A DNA stretch of 64,000 bases from Streptomyces olindensis (lineage in GTDB: Bacteria > Actinomycetota > Actinomycetes > Streptomycetales > Streptomycetaceae), in the NCBI GenBank assembly GCA_000696115.1, contig JJOH01000019.1:1-64000 (forward strand). Reading direction: 5' to 3'. Shown piece after piece: positions 17,456 to 26,448 of the stretch. The notes below the pieces were generated by a model. It saw only the letters and a list, made by a program, of their open reading frames with translations, was not told the origin of the DNA and did not search any database. Position numbers and translations under genes: made by a program. Every line of letters starts with the position of its first letter. The first letter of the stretch is position 1.

Positions 17456-18234
17456 GCGCGTACGGTCCCTCGTGTCGAAGACGCGGAAATCGAAAGGCGT
17501 TCGATGTGCTTGTCGGCCGCCTCGGCCGGGGTCAGTTCCACGACCCGCTGGACGAAGACTCCCGGGAGGTGCACGGCGTCGGGGCTCAACTCGCCCGGCT
17601 CAACGAGTTCTTCGACCTCCGCGAGGGTGATGCGGCCGGCCATGGCCGTGAGGGGGTTGAAGTTGGCGGCGGCCTTGCGGAAGACCAGGTTGCCGTGGCG
17701 GTCGCCGCGCCAGGCCCGTACGAGCGCGAAGTCGGTGGTGATGCCGTGCTCCAAAACGTGCGGGCGACCGTGGAAGGTGCGGGTCTCCTTGGGCGGGGAA
17801 GCGACGGCGACCGTGCCGTCGGGGGCGTAGCGCCAGGGCAGGCCGCCATTGGCCACCTGGGTGCCCACGCCAGCGGGGGTGTAGAAGGCGGGGATGCCCG
17901 CTCCCCCGGCGCGCAGCCGTTCGGCCAGGGTGCCCTGCGGCACCAGCTCCACCTCCAGTTCGCCGGAGAGGTACTGGCGGGCGAACTCCTTGTTCTCGCC
18001 CACGTAGCTGCCCGTGACGCGGGTGATCCGGCCGTCGCCCAGCAGGACGCCCAGTCCGCGCCCGTCCACGCCGCAGTTGTTCGACACGATCTGCAGACCG
18101 GTGGCGCCCTGCGCGTGGAGGGCTTGGATGAGCACCTCGGGGATGCCGCTGAGGCCGAACCCGCCGACGGCGAGTGACGCGCCGTCGGGGATGTCGGCCA
18201 CCGCCTCCGCAGCGCTCGAACAGACCTTGTCCAT
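17452..18234 (-). CDS. 3-oxoacid CoA-transferase, subunit A
   Basis: A 260-residue alpha subunit from the ATG at 18234 (MDKVCSSAAEAVADI); longer frames upstream run into the SDR gene. Features are LAVGGFGLSGIPEVLI, VSNNCGVDG, SYVGENKEFARQYLSG and ELVPQGTLAERLRAGG. The last two favour the ScoA (3-oxoacid) type over PcaI. It lies 25 bases after the SDR and overlaps subunit B. Together they form the heteromeric transferase. Confidence 0.9.
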   Translation of the reverse strand: MDKVCSSAAEAVADIPDGASLAVGGFGLSGIPEVLIQALHAQGATGLQIVSNNCGVDGRGLGVLLGDGRITRVTGSYVGENKEFARQYLSGELEVELVPQGTLAERLRAGGAGIPAFYTPAGVGTQVANGGLPWRYAPDGTVAVASPPKETRTFHGRPHVLEHGITTDFALVRAWRGDRHGNLVFRKAAANFNPLTAMAGRITLAEVEELVEPGELSPDAVHLPGVFVQRVVELTPAEAADKHIERLSISASSTRGTVRA

Positions 18235-18259
18235 GAGTGAGAGAGCCTTTCTGCTCCTG

Positions 18260-19015
18260 CTAGTTGTCCTGCTGGTTGCGTACGGCATCCGAGATCGGCT
18301 TGGCGCCGCCGTGCGCGGTGAGGCCGCCATCCACGGGGATCTCGGCTCCGGTGATGAAGGACGACTCGTCGGAGAGGAGGAAGGTGACGAGCGGGGTGAT
18401 GTCGTCGACGGTTCCGGTACGGCCGAGGGGTGTCCCGGCGAGGTTGGCCTCGCGGAAGGCGGGCGCGGCGGAGGCGGTCATCTCGGTCTCGATGAAGCCG
18501 GGGTGGATGGTGTTCACACGGATGCCGCGTGGCCCGAGTTCCATAGCAGCGGTGGCCGACAGGCCGCGCAGAGCCCACTTGCTGGCGGTGTAGGCGACCG
18601 GATAGTGGGCGGTCAGTGCCGCGGAGGAGCCGACGTTCACGATCGACGCCCCGGGGCGCATCAGCGGTGCCAGGTGCTGGATGCCCAGGAGCGGCCCGGT
18701 GACGTTGACCGCGTGGACACGGGCCATGTCCTCGGGACCTACGGCGTCGAGGCGGGCGCGCCAGGTGATGCCGGCGTTGTTGACCAGGCCGTGTACCTGT
18801 CCGTACGACTCTCCCAGTTCGGCGGCGAGTTCGGCCCAGTCCTTCTCGCTGGTGACGTCGAGCCGGCGGCAGCCGGGGGCGTCGGTCACGTCGGTGGCGA
18901 TGACCCGGGCGCCCTCGCGGGTCAGCGCTTCGGTCTCTGCGGCGCCCTGGCCGCGGGCGGCGCCGGTGACCACGACGACCTTGCCGAGCAGCCGCTTGGG
19001 GTGGAGGTCGGTCAC
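18260..19015 (-). CDS. Short-chain dehydrogenase/reductase
   Basis: A 251-residue classical SDR from the GTG at 19015-19013, which overlaps the stop of the hydrolase gene (GTGA); the longer frame to 19171 is rejected. It has TGAARGQG for NAD(P) binding, NNAG, a catalytic serine in NVGSSAAL and YTASK, then PGFIETEM. It probably oxidises or reduces a hydroxy or keto intermediate of the catabolic pathway encoded around it. The substrate is not deducible. Confidence 0.88.
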   Translation of the reverse strand: MTDLHPKRLLGKVVVVTGAARGQGAAETEALTREGARVIATDVTDAPGCRRLDVTSEKDWAELAAELGESYGQVHGLVNNAGITWRARLDAVGPEDMARVHAVNVTGPLLGIQHLAPLMRPGASIVNVGSSAALTAHYPVAYTASKWALRGLSATAAMELGPRGIRVNTIHPGFIETEMTASAAPAFREANLAGTPLGRTGTVDDITPLVTFLLSDESSFITGAEIPVDGGLTAHGGAKPISDAVRNQQDN

Positions 19016-19983
19016 GGCCGCTCCCGGGAGCGGCGTCGGCCGGTCGGCAGCGGGATCGGTGCGGCTCCGGCGACGACCATGTTGGAGACGCTGCCGATGC
19101 CCTCGACGGTGAGGGTGACCGTGTCGCCGGGCTTCAGCGGGGGCGGGTCCTGTCTGCCGCGTACGCCCCACAGTTCGGCGAGGCAGCCGCCGTTGCCGCA
19201 GGTGCCCGAGCCCAGGACGTCGCCGGGACGGACGAGGGTGCCGCGGGAGGCGTAGGCGACCATCTCCTCGAAGGTCCAGCTCATGTTGGAGAGCAGGTCC
19301 GTGCCGACTACCTCGCCGTTGACCGAGGCGGTGAGCGCGAGGCGCAGGAAGCCGTCCTCGTCGCGGTACTTCTCCAGTTCGTCGGCGGTGACCAGGTACG
19401 GGCCGAGGGTGGTGGCGGTGTCCTTGCCCTTGCAGGGGCCGAGACCCACCCTCATCTCCGCGGACTGCAGGTCACGGGCCGACCAGTCGTTGAAGACCGT
19501 GTAGCCGATGATGTGGTCGCGGGCCTGCTCGGGGGTGAGGTCGCGGCCCTCCTTGCCGATCACGGCGGCCACTTCGAGTTCGAAGTCGAGCACGTTCGAG
19601 CCCGGCGGCATGGGGATGTCGTCGTGCGGGCCGTACACCGCGTACGGGTTGGTGAAGTAGAACGTCGGAGCCGCGTACCACTGCTCCGGTACGCCTGCGG
19701 TGCCGTCCACGGAGCGCCGTACGCCCTCGACGTGTTCCTCGAAGGTGACGAAGTCCCGCACGGTGGGCGGCTGGAGCGGGGGCAGTAGCCGTACCTCGGA
19801 GACATGAGGGCCGGCCGGGATGTCCAGCGTGGCGGAGCCCGCCTCCAACAGCTCGGGCAGGCCGCCGCCCTGGGCGAGCAGGCCGGTCAGGGAGCCGACA
19901 CCGGGCAGCGGGTAGAGCGTGCCGTCCTCTTCGACGACGGCCACGTGGCGTCGGTTTCGGTACTGGTACGCGGCGAAACGCAT
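19012..19983 (-). CDS. Fumarylacetoacetate hydrolase-family enzyme (first copy)
   Basis: A 323-residue FAH-fold hydrolase with an N-terminal domain typical of longer members. Metal and active-site stretches are PTFYFTNPYAVYGP, DFELEVAAVIGKEG (Mg ligands), YTVFNDWSARDLQ and GSGTCGNGGCLAE. It hydrolyses a C-C bond in acylpyruvate-like ring-cleavage products. It lies downstream of the dioxygenase, separated by 115 bases holding a strong hairpin, and is coupled to the SDR. A second, different FAH-family enzyme lies at the head of the cluster. Confidence 0.88.
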   Translation of the reverse strand: MRFAAYQYRNRRHVAVVEEDGTLYPLPGVGSLTGLLAQGGGLPELLEAGSATLDIPAGPHVSEVRLLPPLQPPTVRDFVTFEEHVEGVRRSVDGTAGVPEQWYAAPTFYFTNPYAVYGPHDDIPMPPGSNVLDFELEVAAVIGKEGRDLTPEQARDHIIGYTVFNDWSARDLQSAEMRVGLGPCKGKDTATTLGPYLVTADELEKYRDEDGFLRLALTASVNGEVVGTDLLSNMSWTFEEMVAYASRGTLVRPGDVLGSGTCGNGGCLAELWGVRGRQDPPPLKPGDTVTLTVEGIGSVSNMVVAGAAPIPLPTGRRRSRERP

Positions 19984-20027
19984 GGCAGTTTCCTGTCGGC
20001 TGTCGGCGTGAGGGGTGGGCGCGAAGG

Positions 20028-20079
20028 CCGGGGGCGCGGCGTGGGAGTCAGGGCGTTGACAGGGCCACCGCGCCCCCGG
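20028..20079 (-). terminator. Intercistronic hairpin between dioxygenase and hydrolase genes
   Basis: CCGGGGGCGCGG at 20028-20039 pairs perfectly with CCGCGCCCCCGG at 20068-20079, a 12-base GC stem with a 28-base loop. It lies just past the dioxygenase stop and could attenuate transcription into the downstream hydrolase, SDR and transferase genes. There is no U-run. Confidence 0.5.
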
Positions 20080-20098
20080 GGACCGAGGGCTTCGCCGA

Positions 20099-21037
20099 TC
20101 AGACCGGCGGGGCGACGAACACGCCGCGGTCGACGTCGTTGAACGACTCCTTGGCGACCAGCTCGTTCATCGGGTTCGCCGTGCCCCACTGGTCGGTGAC
20201 CTCGGGCTGCGAGAAGTCGTAGACGTGCGGATGCCAGGTGTCCTCGTCGAGGTTCTCCAACTCCGTCGTGTACTCCACGGTGTTGCCGTGCGGGTCGAGG
20301 AAGTACGTGAAGGTGTTGTCGCCCGCCATGTGCCGGCCCGGACCCCAGACCTTGCGGGCCCCCGAGCGCATCACACGACCCGAGCCGCGCATGTACTCGT
20401 CGATGCCGCGCATCTCGAAGGACACGTGGTGCAGCGCGGTGTGCGGGCCCTGCGCGATCGCCATCGAGTGGTGCTGGTTGCTGATCCGCATGAAGTGCAT
20501 GACCTCACCCATGTGCGGCGAGCTGAGCGTGTCGGAGAGACGGAAACCCAGATGGGTCTCATACCACTCCCGAGTGCGGTTCAGGTCGGGCGAGTTGAGC
20601 ACGACGTGCGACAGCTTGACCGGGATCGACTCCTTCTCCTCGATCCTGCGGTGCTGCCTGACCTCGACGTCCGCCGAGACCTCGATGGTGCGCCCGTCGA
20701 CGTCGAAGAAGCGGAAGCCGTAGCCGCCTCCAGGGGTGTCGACCTTGCCCGGCTGGGAGATCAACTGCACGCCCTCGGCGCGGAGTTGCTCGGCGAGCGC
20801 GTCCACGTCCGCCGCGTTCGCCGCACCGTAGGACACGAGGTCGAGACGCTTCTCCTCGGCCTTGCGCAGCCGGATCACATAGCGCTCCGGGCTGCCCTCG
20901 GCGGCCAGGAACGAGATGCCGGAGTCCTCCTCGACCTTGGTCAAGCCCCAGACGCCGGAGTAGAAGTCGAGCTGCTTGTCGTAGTCGGGCACGGCGAGGT
21001 CGACGTGCCGCAGATGTGTGAGCAGACGGTTGGACAT
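20099..21037 (-). CDS. Two-domain extradiol ring-cleavage dioxygenase (VOC, type I)
   Basis: A 312-residue protein with two vicinal-oxygen-chelate domains. The C-terminal domain holds the Fe(II) triad: H144 in KLSHVVL, H204 in LHHVSFE and E255 in GNTVEYTTE. Supporting residues match BphC-type enzymes: the histidines in SNQHHSMAI, H236 in GPGRHMAGD and Y245 in TFTYFLDPHG. The N-terminal domain is degenerate for metal, as usual. It should open a catechol-like ring next to the two hydroxyls. The FAD monooxygenase of the cluster may make the diol. The substrate is not known. Confidence 0.88.
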   Translation of the reverse strand: MSNRLLTHLRHVDLAVPDYDKQLDFYSGVWGLTKVEEDSGISFLAAEGSPERYVIRLRKAEEKRLDLVSYGAANAADVDALAEQLRAEGVQLISQPGKVDTPGGGYGFRFFDVDGRTIEVSADVEVRQHRRIEEKESIPVKLSHVVLNSPDLNRTREWYETHLGFRLSDTLSSPHMGEVMHFMRISNQHHSMAIAQGPHTALHHVSFEMRGIDEYMRGSGRVMRSGARKVWGPGRHMAGDNTFTYFLDPHGNTVEYTTELENLDEDTWHPHVYDFSQPEVTDQWGTANPMNELVAKESFNDVDRGVFVAPPV

Positions 21038-21049
21038 GTGGGGGCCTCC

Positions 21050-22048
21050 TCAGGAGAGGTTGAGAAGCGAGGCGGCGTTTCCGCCGCGGATGGCATGGAA
21101 GTCCGGGTCGGGCAGCCGGGCGGCGCGCAGGGCGGCCAGCGGGTCCTCGGTGCCCATGTCGAAGGCGTAGTCGGAACCGAGCAGCACGCGGTCGGCGCCC
21201 GCGACCCGGACCAGCTCGCGCAGCACGTACGGGTCGTGGACGAGGGAGTCGAAGTACAGGCGCTTGAGATAGCTGCTGGGCAGGTGGGCGCAGCCGGCGC
21301 CCGCGTCGGAGCGGGCGGACCAGGCGTGGTCGGAGCGGCCGATGTGGGTGGGCAGGTAGCCGCCACCGTGGGCGGCGATCAGCTTCAGCCCGGGATGACG
21401 GTCCAGCACGCCGGAGAAGATCAGGTGCGACAGCGCGACGGCGTTCTCCACCGGCTGGCCCACGACGTTGGACAGGTACCAGCGATCCAGGCGCTCGTCG
21501 AGCGTGCAGCCGAAGGGGTGCAGGAAGAGGATCGCGCCGGTCTCCTCTGCGCGTGACCAGAAGGGCTCGTACGCCGCGTCCGAGAGCTCGCGGCCAGGGG
21601 CGTGACTGGAGATTTCGACGCCCAACAGGCCCTGCTCCAGAGCGTGTTCGAGGGCGCGTACGGCCAGCTCGGGGTGCTGCAGGGGGACGAGGCCGAGTCC
21701 GTGCAGCCGTCCGGGAGCCTGCGCACAGTGGGCGGCCGTCGCCTCGTTGGCGCGCCGGAAGACCTTCTCGGCCGTCTCCTCGTCCGCCCAGTAGTGGTAG
21801 TGCGAGGGGGACGGGCTGACCAGTTGTACGTCCACCCCTTGGGTGTCCATCGCGGCGAGCCGCGCGGTGACGTCGATCATCCTCGGGGCACGCTCACGGA
21901 CCATGGGGCCGCTGACGGCGAGGGCCGCCGGACCGTTGCGGCGGGCGTCGAGGGCACGGGCCTCGGCCAGTCCCGGCAGGTCCGCCACCAGGGCGTCGAC
22001 ATCGGGCAGCAGGACGTGCGCGTGCACGTCCACGGTGGGCACTGTCAC
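21050..22048 (-). CDS. Amidohydrolase-2 family protein (ACMSD-like)
   Basis: A 332-residue TIM-barrel hydrolase or decarboxylase of the amidohydrolase-2 group. Metal-ligand patterns are DVHAHVL at the N-terminus, FLHPFG, IAAHGGGYLP and GSDYAFDMG. Relatives decarboxylate aminocarboxymuconate semialdehyde or hydrolyse or decarboxylate other ring-cleavage products. Its GTG start overlaps the monooxygenase stop (GTGA), and the dioxygenase follows 12 bases later. It probably processes the ring-fission product. Confidence 0.85.
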   Translation of the reverse strand: MTVPTVDVHAHVLLPDVDALVADLPGLAEARALDARRNGPAALAVSGPMVRERAPRMIDVTARLAAMDTQGVDVQLVSPSPSHYHYWADEETAEKVFRRANEATAAHCAQAPGRLHGLGLVPLQHPELAVRALEHALEQGLLGVEISSHAPGRELSDAAYEPFWSRAEETGAILFLHPFGCTLDERLDRWYLSNVVGQPVENAVALSHLIFSGVLDRHPGLKLIAAHGGGYLPTHIGRSDHAWSARSDAGAGCAHLPSSYLKRLYFDSLVHDPYVLRELVRVAGADRVLLGSDYAFDMGTEDPLAALRAARLPDPDFHAIRGGNAASLLNLS

Positions 22049-23181
22049 GGCAGTTCCTTGAGGGAGTTCATCGTGCGGCCGATCAGCCCGGGGAGGTCGG
22101 CGTCACGCACGCCGTCCAGCTGCCACTGGCCGATCTGCATGGACGCCTCGACGACGGTCCGCACCCGGGGGATGCGGCGCTCGTAGTAGCTCTGGAGCAG
22201 TTCGCCGTCCCAGTCCCGTCCGCTGGTGAGCAGCTCGGCGAGCACCAGGGCGTCCTCCAGGGACATGGCCGCGCCCTGGGCGATGGTGGGCGGGCAGCAG
22301 TGGGCGGCGTCGCCGATCAGCACGACCCGGCCGCGGTGCCAGGAGCCCTCCAACAGCAGTCGGTCGAACCAGGTGTAGTTGACCTTCGTCGGGTCGGTGA
22401 TGTGCTTGGCGATCTCCGGCCAGACTCCGCCGTAGGCCTGCGCCAGGCGGGCCATCTCGTCGGCGTAGGTGGCCGGGTCGATGGAAGCGCGGTCACGGCA
22501 CGCTTCGACGAGGAAGGCGTAGATGGTGTTCTCGCTGGTGGGGGTGTATCCGGCGATGTAGGCAGGGCCGCCGTAGGCGAGGTCGGTGCGCTCCAGACCT
22601 TCGGGGCGCGGGGCGGCGATGCGCCAGATGGCCATGCCAGTCGGCTCAGGTCTGTCGGTGATGCCGATCGCGGCGCGGGTGGCGGAGTTGAGGCCATCGG
22701 CTCCGATCACCAGGTCGTAGCGGCCTTCGGTGCCGTCGCTGAAGCGCACCAAGACGCCGTCGGCATCCTGGTCCAGCGCCTCGGCGGTGGTGCCCAGGCG
22801 GACGGTTGCGCCAGAGGTACGGACCGCGTCGATGAGGATCTGCTGGAGCTGGGGGCGCTGCATGCCGAGGGTGGCGGGCATGTCGTCGCCGCCGGTCTTG
22901 ATGTCCTCGGCGATGTGCAGCACGGTGCCGTCGGGGGTGGTGATGCCCAGCGTGCCGAAGGGGAATCCGGAGGCCTCCACCTGCTCCCACACGCCGAGTT
23001 CGCGCAGGACGCGCAGGGCGTTGCCCTGGAGGGTGATGCCGGAGCCGGTGGTGGCGTTCCAGTCGGGCCTGGCCTCGATCAGGTCGACGGCGATGCCGGC
23101 GCGGCTCAGCAGAATGGTCACGGCGTTGCCGGAGGCACCGCCGCCGATGACCAGGACTCTGCGAGTGGGGCTGTCTGCCAT
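22045..23181 (-). CDS. FAD-dependent aromatic monooxygenase
   Basis: A 378-residue class A flavoprotein hydroxylase. It has VIGGGASGNAVTILLSRAG for FAD, IGADGLNSATR (the DG motif) and LIGDAAHCCPPTIAQGA (the GD motif). GGGAGGA lies ahead of the ATG. Such enzymes add a hydroxyl to an aromatic ring using NAD(P)H and O2, giving a diol for the dioxygenase. It lies 169 bases after the cyclase gene, with a strong hairpin in the gap, so it may have its own promoter. Confidence 0.87.
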   Translation of the reverse strand: MADSPTRRVLVIGGGASGNAVTILLSRAGIAVDLIEARPDWNATTGSGITLQGNALRVLRELGVWEQVEASGFPFGTLGITTPDGTVLHIAEDIKTGGDDMPATLGMQRPQLQQILIDAVRTSGATVRLGTTAEALDQDADGVLVRFSDGTEGRYDLVIGADGLNSATRAAIGITDRPEPTGMAIWRIAAPRPEGLERTDLAYGGPAYIAGYTPTSENTIYAFLVEACRDRASIDPATYADEMARLAQAYGGVWPEIAKHITDPTKVNYTWFDRLLLEGSWHRGRVVLIGDAAHCCPPTIAQGAAMSLEDALVLAELLTSGRDWDGELLQSYYERRIPRVRTVVEASMQIGQWQLDGVRDADLPGLIGRTMNSLKELP

Positions 23182-23295
23182 GTCGGGATCCTCCCGAGGT
23201 TGGGCCGCGCGGCTTCGGGCGGCGGGGGTGCGGCTCGCCCGCCGGGAGGGCGGGCCAGGCTCTGGTGAATCACCCGTGGCGGGTGGAGCGGGTAG

Positions 23296-23349
23296 GGGCC
23301 GGATGCGCCGCTGCTGTCCGGGGAGGACGCATCCGGCCCGGTTCTGCGA
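23296..23349 (-). terminator. Hairpin after the cyclase gene
   Basis: GGGCCGGATGCG (23296-23307) pairs perfectly with CGCATCCGGCCC (23338-23349). The 12-base stem begins 2 bases past the cyclase stop. It may end the hydrolase-cyclase transcript or act as an intra-cluster attenuator before the monooxygenase. Confidence 0.6.
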
Positions 23350-23350
23350 T

Positions 23351-24310
23351 CTACTTGACGGCGATGGGGTTGACGGGTGAGCCGACGGCGCCGGTGATGG
23401 GCAGGGGCGCGGCGGTGAGCCAGAACTCGTACACGCCGTCGTCCGCGCAGTCGGCGGCGAGGTTGTCGAGGTCCCACATCTCGCCGATCAGCAGCCCCAT
23501 GTTGGGGATGACGACCTGGTGCAGCGGCTGGAAAGCGTGGTCGAACTCGTTGGGCCGTACCTCGAAGCCCCAGGTGTCGGTGGCGATCGCGGCGATCTCG
23601 GTGCCGTGCAGCCAGCCGGCGGTCGTGAACGACAGCCCTGGTGCCGGTCCGCCCGCGTAGTCGCCCCAGCCGTCGCGCCGGACACGAGCCAGCTGCCCGG
23701 TCCGAACGAGGACGATGTCCCCGCGGCCCACACTCACCCCGTGCGCCTCGGCGGTGGCGGTCAGATGCTCTTCGGTGATCGCGAACGCGTCCGGCAACTC
23801 GCCGTCCGTGCCGAGGACCTGCCCCACATCCAGCAGCGCCCCGCGCCCGGCGACGTACGGCGCCATGTGCTCGATGCCGGTGACGAGGTCGCCGTCGGAA
23901 GTGACGACCTTCTCGGCTGCCCGCCCGTTCCACGCTTTGCCGTGGTCGAAGATGTGCCCGAGCCCGTCCCACTGCGTGGAGCACTGCAACGGCATCGCGA
24001 TCACGTCGTCCGCGCCGCCGATGCCGTGCGGGAAGCCCTGGTTGCCGAGGGCCGCGTCCGTGCCGGTGTCGAGCATGGTGTGCACGGGGTTGGTCCGCCG
24101 GCGCCAGCCCTTCTGCGGCCCGTTCATGTCGAACCGCTGGGACAGCGAAAAACTCACGCCCCGGCGCACCAGCGCAGCGCCCTCGCGCCGCTTGGCCTCA
24201 TCGAGGAAGTTCAGCGTGCCGAGGACATCGTCCTCACCCCAACGCCCCCAGTTCGAGTACTTCTTGGCGGCCTCGGCGATCGCGCCCTCGGGATCCGTAC
24301 GGTCGATCAT
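23351..24310 (-). CDS. Cyclase family protein (kynurenine formamidase fold)
   Basis: A 319-residue member of the cyclase/kynurenine-formamidase-like family. The metal-site motif usually written HxGTHxD appears here as CSTQWDGLGHIFDHGKAWNG, the variant common to the longer 300-320-residue subgroup. GDIVLVRTG and EVRPNEFDHAFQPLHQ follow in the expected order. The ATG overlaps the upstream hydrolase stop (ATGA). It probably hydrolyses a lactone, amide or ring-cleaved ester of the catabolic substrate. Confidence 0.85.
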   Translation of the reverse strand: MIDRTDPEGAIAEAAKKYSNWGRWGEDDVLGTLNFLDEAKRREGAALVRRGVSFSLSQRFDMNGPQKGWRRRTNPVHTMLDTGTDAALGNQGFPHGIGGADDVIAMPLQCSTQWDGLGHIFDHGKAWNGRAAEKVVTSDGDLVTGIEHMAPYVAGRGALLDVGQVLGTDGELPDAFAITEEHLTATAEAHGVSVGRGDIVLVRTGQLARVRRDGWGDYAGGPAPGLSFTTAGWLHGTEIAAIATDTWGFEVRPNEFDHAFQPLHQVVIPNMGLLIGEMWDLDNLAADCADDGVYEFWLTAAPLPITGAVGSPVNPIAVK

Positions 24311-25293
24311 GCGTCTGCCTCCTCGGCGACACAGCGGGTGCGCTGGACGCCCAGCCCGGTGATCGAGCCCTCCATGACGTCGCCGTCGCGCAGCAGCCGC
24401 CCCCAGTGGATGCCGTTGCCCGCCGGGGAACCCGTGAGCACCAGGTCACCGGGCAGCAGCCGGGCGGTCTGCGAGACGTACGACACCAGACGGGCGACGC
24501 CGAAGAGCATGTCCTTGGTCGACTCGTCCTGCATGGTCTCCCCGTTGAGCTTCAGGGTGACCCGCAGGTCGCCCGGGTCGGCGATGGACTCGGCCGGCAC
24601 GATCCACGGGCCCAGCGGCGTGAAGCCAGGGGCATTCTTGCTGCGCAGCCAGTCAGTGCCGATAGCCGGCATGTCCCGGCGGAAGACGGTGGCGCGGTCG
24701 GTGAGGTCGTTGGCGATGGTGTACCCGGCGACGTAGTCCAGCGCCTCTTCGACGGAGACGCGGTGGGCGGGTTTGGCGATGACGGCCGCCAGCTCCAGCT
24801 CCCAGTCCGGCTTGTGCGCCCAAGCGGGCAGGACGACATCGTCGTACGGGCCGGTGACCGCGCTCGGCAGGCCGATGAACACGTACGGCAGATCCTCCGC
24901 CGCCCTCCGGTCCATCACGGCGGCGATCTCCTCCCGCGCCTCCTCGACCGTGCGAGGGTCGTCCGGGGAGCGGTGGGCGACCTCCAGGTCGATCACGTGC
25001 TGCCGGTAGTTGGCGCCGGACTGGAAGATCTGACGGGGCTCCACCGGGGCATGCACCCTCAGACCGTCGAGCCGCTGCCACTCCAGGGCGTCTTCGCCCG
25101 CGAGGGTGTGCAGAACGGGAAGGGCCTCCTCCCACCGTTCCAGCACGGAACGCACATCGGTCGGCTCCCAGGCCAGAGCCTGGCTCAGGTCCAGCACCCG
25201 GTCCCGGACGACCAGGCCGGGAAACCGCCTCCTGTCAGGCGCGGAGAGCGTGCCGAGCGCGAACGGGCCGACGGGTTGCGCGTGCGTTGCCAT
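24307..25293 (-). CDS. Fumarylacetoacetate hydrolase-family enzyme (second copy)
   Basis: A 328-residue FAH-fold enzyme from the ATG at 25293, with GGGAGGAAA ahead. The frame stays open far upstream (to 26097) but there it overlaps the divergent LysR gene. Motifs are EPRQIFQSGANYRQHVID, DWELELAAVIAKPAH (metal ligands), YTIANDLTDRATVFR and GDLVLTGSPAGNG. It is the first gene of the catabolic cluster, divergent from its LysR regulator across 120 bases with a palindrome. A short relic of a near relative lies at 14671-14742. Confidence 0.9.
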   Translation of the reverse strand: MATHAQPVGPFALGTLSAPDRRRFPGLVVRDRVLDLSQALAWEPTDVRSVLERWEEALPVLHTLAGEDALEWQRLDGLRVHAPVEPRQIFQSGANYRQHVIDLEVAHRSPDDPRTVEEAREEIAAVMDRRAAEDLPYVFIGLPSAVTGPYDDVVLPAWAHKPDWELELAAVIAKPAHRVSVEEALDYVAGYTIANDLTDRATVFRRDMPAIGTDWLRSKNAPGFTPLGPWIVPAESIADPGDLRVTLKLNGETMQDESTKDMLFGVARLVSYVSQTARLLPGDLVLTGSPAGNGIHWGRLLRDGDVMEGSITGLGVQRTRCVAEEADA

Positions 25294-25358
25294 GAGATTT
25301 CCTCCCGCTGAGTTGCGGTCTACTCTGACCTGGATCATCAGATCGCGGAAATGAATCC

Positions 25359-25379
25359 CGTGGATGACGCACATCCACG
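25359..25379. promoter_or_regulatory. Palindrome in the LysR / catabolic operon intergenic region
   Basis: CGTGGATG at 25359-25366, five bases, then CATCCACG at 25372-25379: perfect 8-base arms. It lies 35 bases before the LysR start and 66 bases before the hydrolase start on the other side, the normal place for a LysR binding site. The same 7-base arms recur in reversed order at 27908-27924 upstream of the MFS gene. Confidence 0.6.
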
Positions 25380-25413
25380 CTACAAATACCTCTCTCTTTC
25401 CAGGTGGTGCCCG

Positions 25414-26379
25414 GTGAACCTGTCCCGTCTCGACCTCAATCTGGTCGTCGCCCTCCGCGCACTTCTGGAGGAGCGCAACGTCACCCGGGCCGGCGAGCGC
25501 ATCGGACTCAGCCAGCCCGCGATGAGCGCGGCACTGTCCCGGCTGCGCCGCCATTTCGACGACGAACTGCTCGCCCGAACCGGAAACTCCTACGAACTGA
25601 CCCCCCTCGGCACCGCCCTGCGCGACCGCAGCGCCACCGCGTGCGACCTGCTGGAGCGGGTCTTCGCCAGCCAGGCCGACTTCGATCCGACGGCCGAGAC
25701 CCGCGAGTTCACGCTGCTCGCATCGGACTACGGCGCGGCCGTGTTCGGGGCCGCCCTGGCCCGCGCCCTGCACCGTGAGGCACCCGGGATCAGGCTCACC
25801 TTCCAGCACCCTTCGCCCTCCGTCGTGGAGAACGCCGCAACAGTGCTGAGCACCGTCGACGGACTGCTGATGCCGCACGGCGTCATCGACGGTCTGCCCG
25901 CGGTCGACCTCTTCAGCGACCGCTGGCTGTGCCTGATGGCCGAAGACCACCCCGAGATCCGCGACGCACTCACCCTCGACCATCTGGCCCGGCTGCCCTG
26001 GGCCGTATACCAGCGCCCATACGACGCCCCGGCCGCGCGCCAACTGAGCATGCTCGGCATCAGCCCCCGGGTCGAGGTCTCCGTACAGACCTTCCAACTA
26101 CTGCCGCACATGATCGAGGGCACCCACCGGATCGCGATGATCCAGGAACGCCTGGCCCGCACAGCAGTCCGATCCGCCGCAGTACGCGTCCTGCCCTGCC
26201 CCTTCGAGGCCGTACCGGTGCAGGAGGCGATGTGGTGGCACCCGGTACACGCCCAGGACGCGGCTCACATCTGGCTGCGGCGGAAGGCGGAGGAGGTGGG
26301 GGCGACGTTGATGGCCAACGGCGACGGCGACGTCCTCAAGGGGCGCGCAGACGCGTCGTATGCGGCTCTGTCGCGCTGA
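25414..26379 (+). CDS. LysR-family transcriptional regulator of the catabolic cluster
   Basis: A 321-residue regulator starting at GTG 25414 (VNLSRLDLNLVVALRALL). An earlier ATG at 25351 would run through the palindrome. The N-terminal winged helix is ERNVTRAGERIGLSQPAMSA with ALSRLRRHFDDELLAR, and the effector domain fills the rest (NodD/LinR-like subgroup). It is transcribed away from the hydrolase-cyclase genes, the classic arrangement for a LysR activator responding to a pathway intermediate. Confidence 0.9.
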   Translation: MNLSRLDLNLVVALRALLEERNVTRAGERIGLSQPAMSAALSRLRRHFDDELLARTGNSYELTPLGTALRDRSATACDLLERVFASQADFDPTAETREFTLLASDYGAAVFGAALARALHREAPGIRLTFQHPSPSVVENAATVLSTVDGLLMPHGVIDGLPAVDLFSDRWLCLMAEDHPEIRDALTLDHLARLPWAVYQRPYDAPAARQLSMLGISPRVEVSVQTFQLLPHMIEGTHRIAMIQERLARTAVRSAAVRVLPCPFEAVPVQEAMWWHPVHAQDAAHIWLRRKAEEVGATLMANGDGDVLKGRADASYAALSR

Positions 26380-26448
26380 TACGACCGGCCATGACAGCGC
26401 CGCGGCCGCGCCACGCTCCGCATGGCAGCCCTGATGGAACGATGCCCG

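Noticed and set aside
17452..18234. Calling the CoA-transferase pair PcaIJ (3-oxoadipate-specific)
   Set aside because: The SYVGENKEFARQYLSG stretch fits the ScoA type better, and no other 3-oxoadipate genes are present.
24307..26097. Extension of the FAH-family gene to 596 codons
   Set aside because: The extra 5' part overlaps the divergent LysR gene, and a strong ribosome site and family N-terminus lie at 25293.
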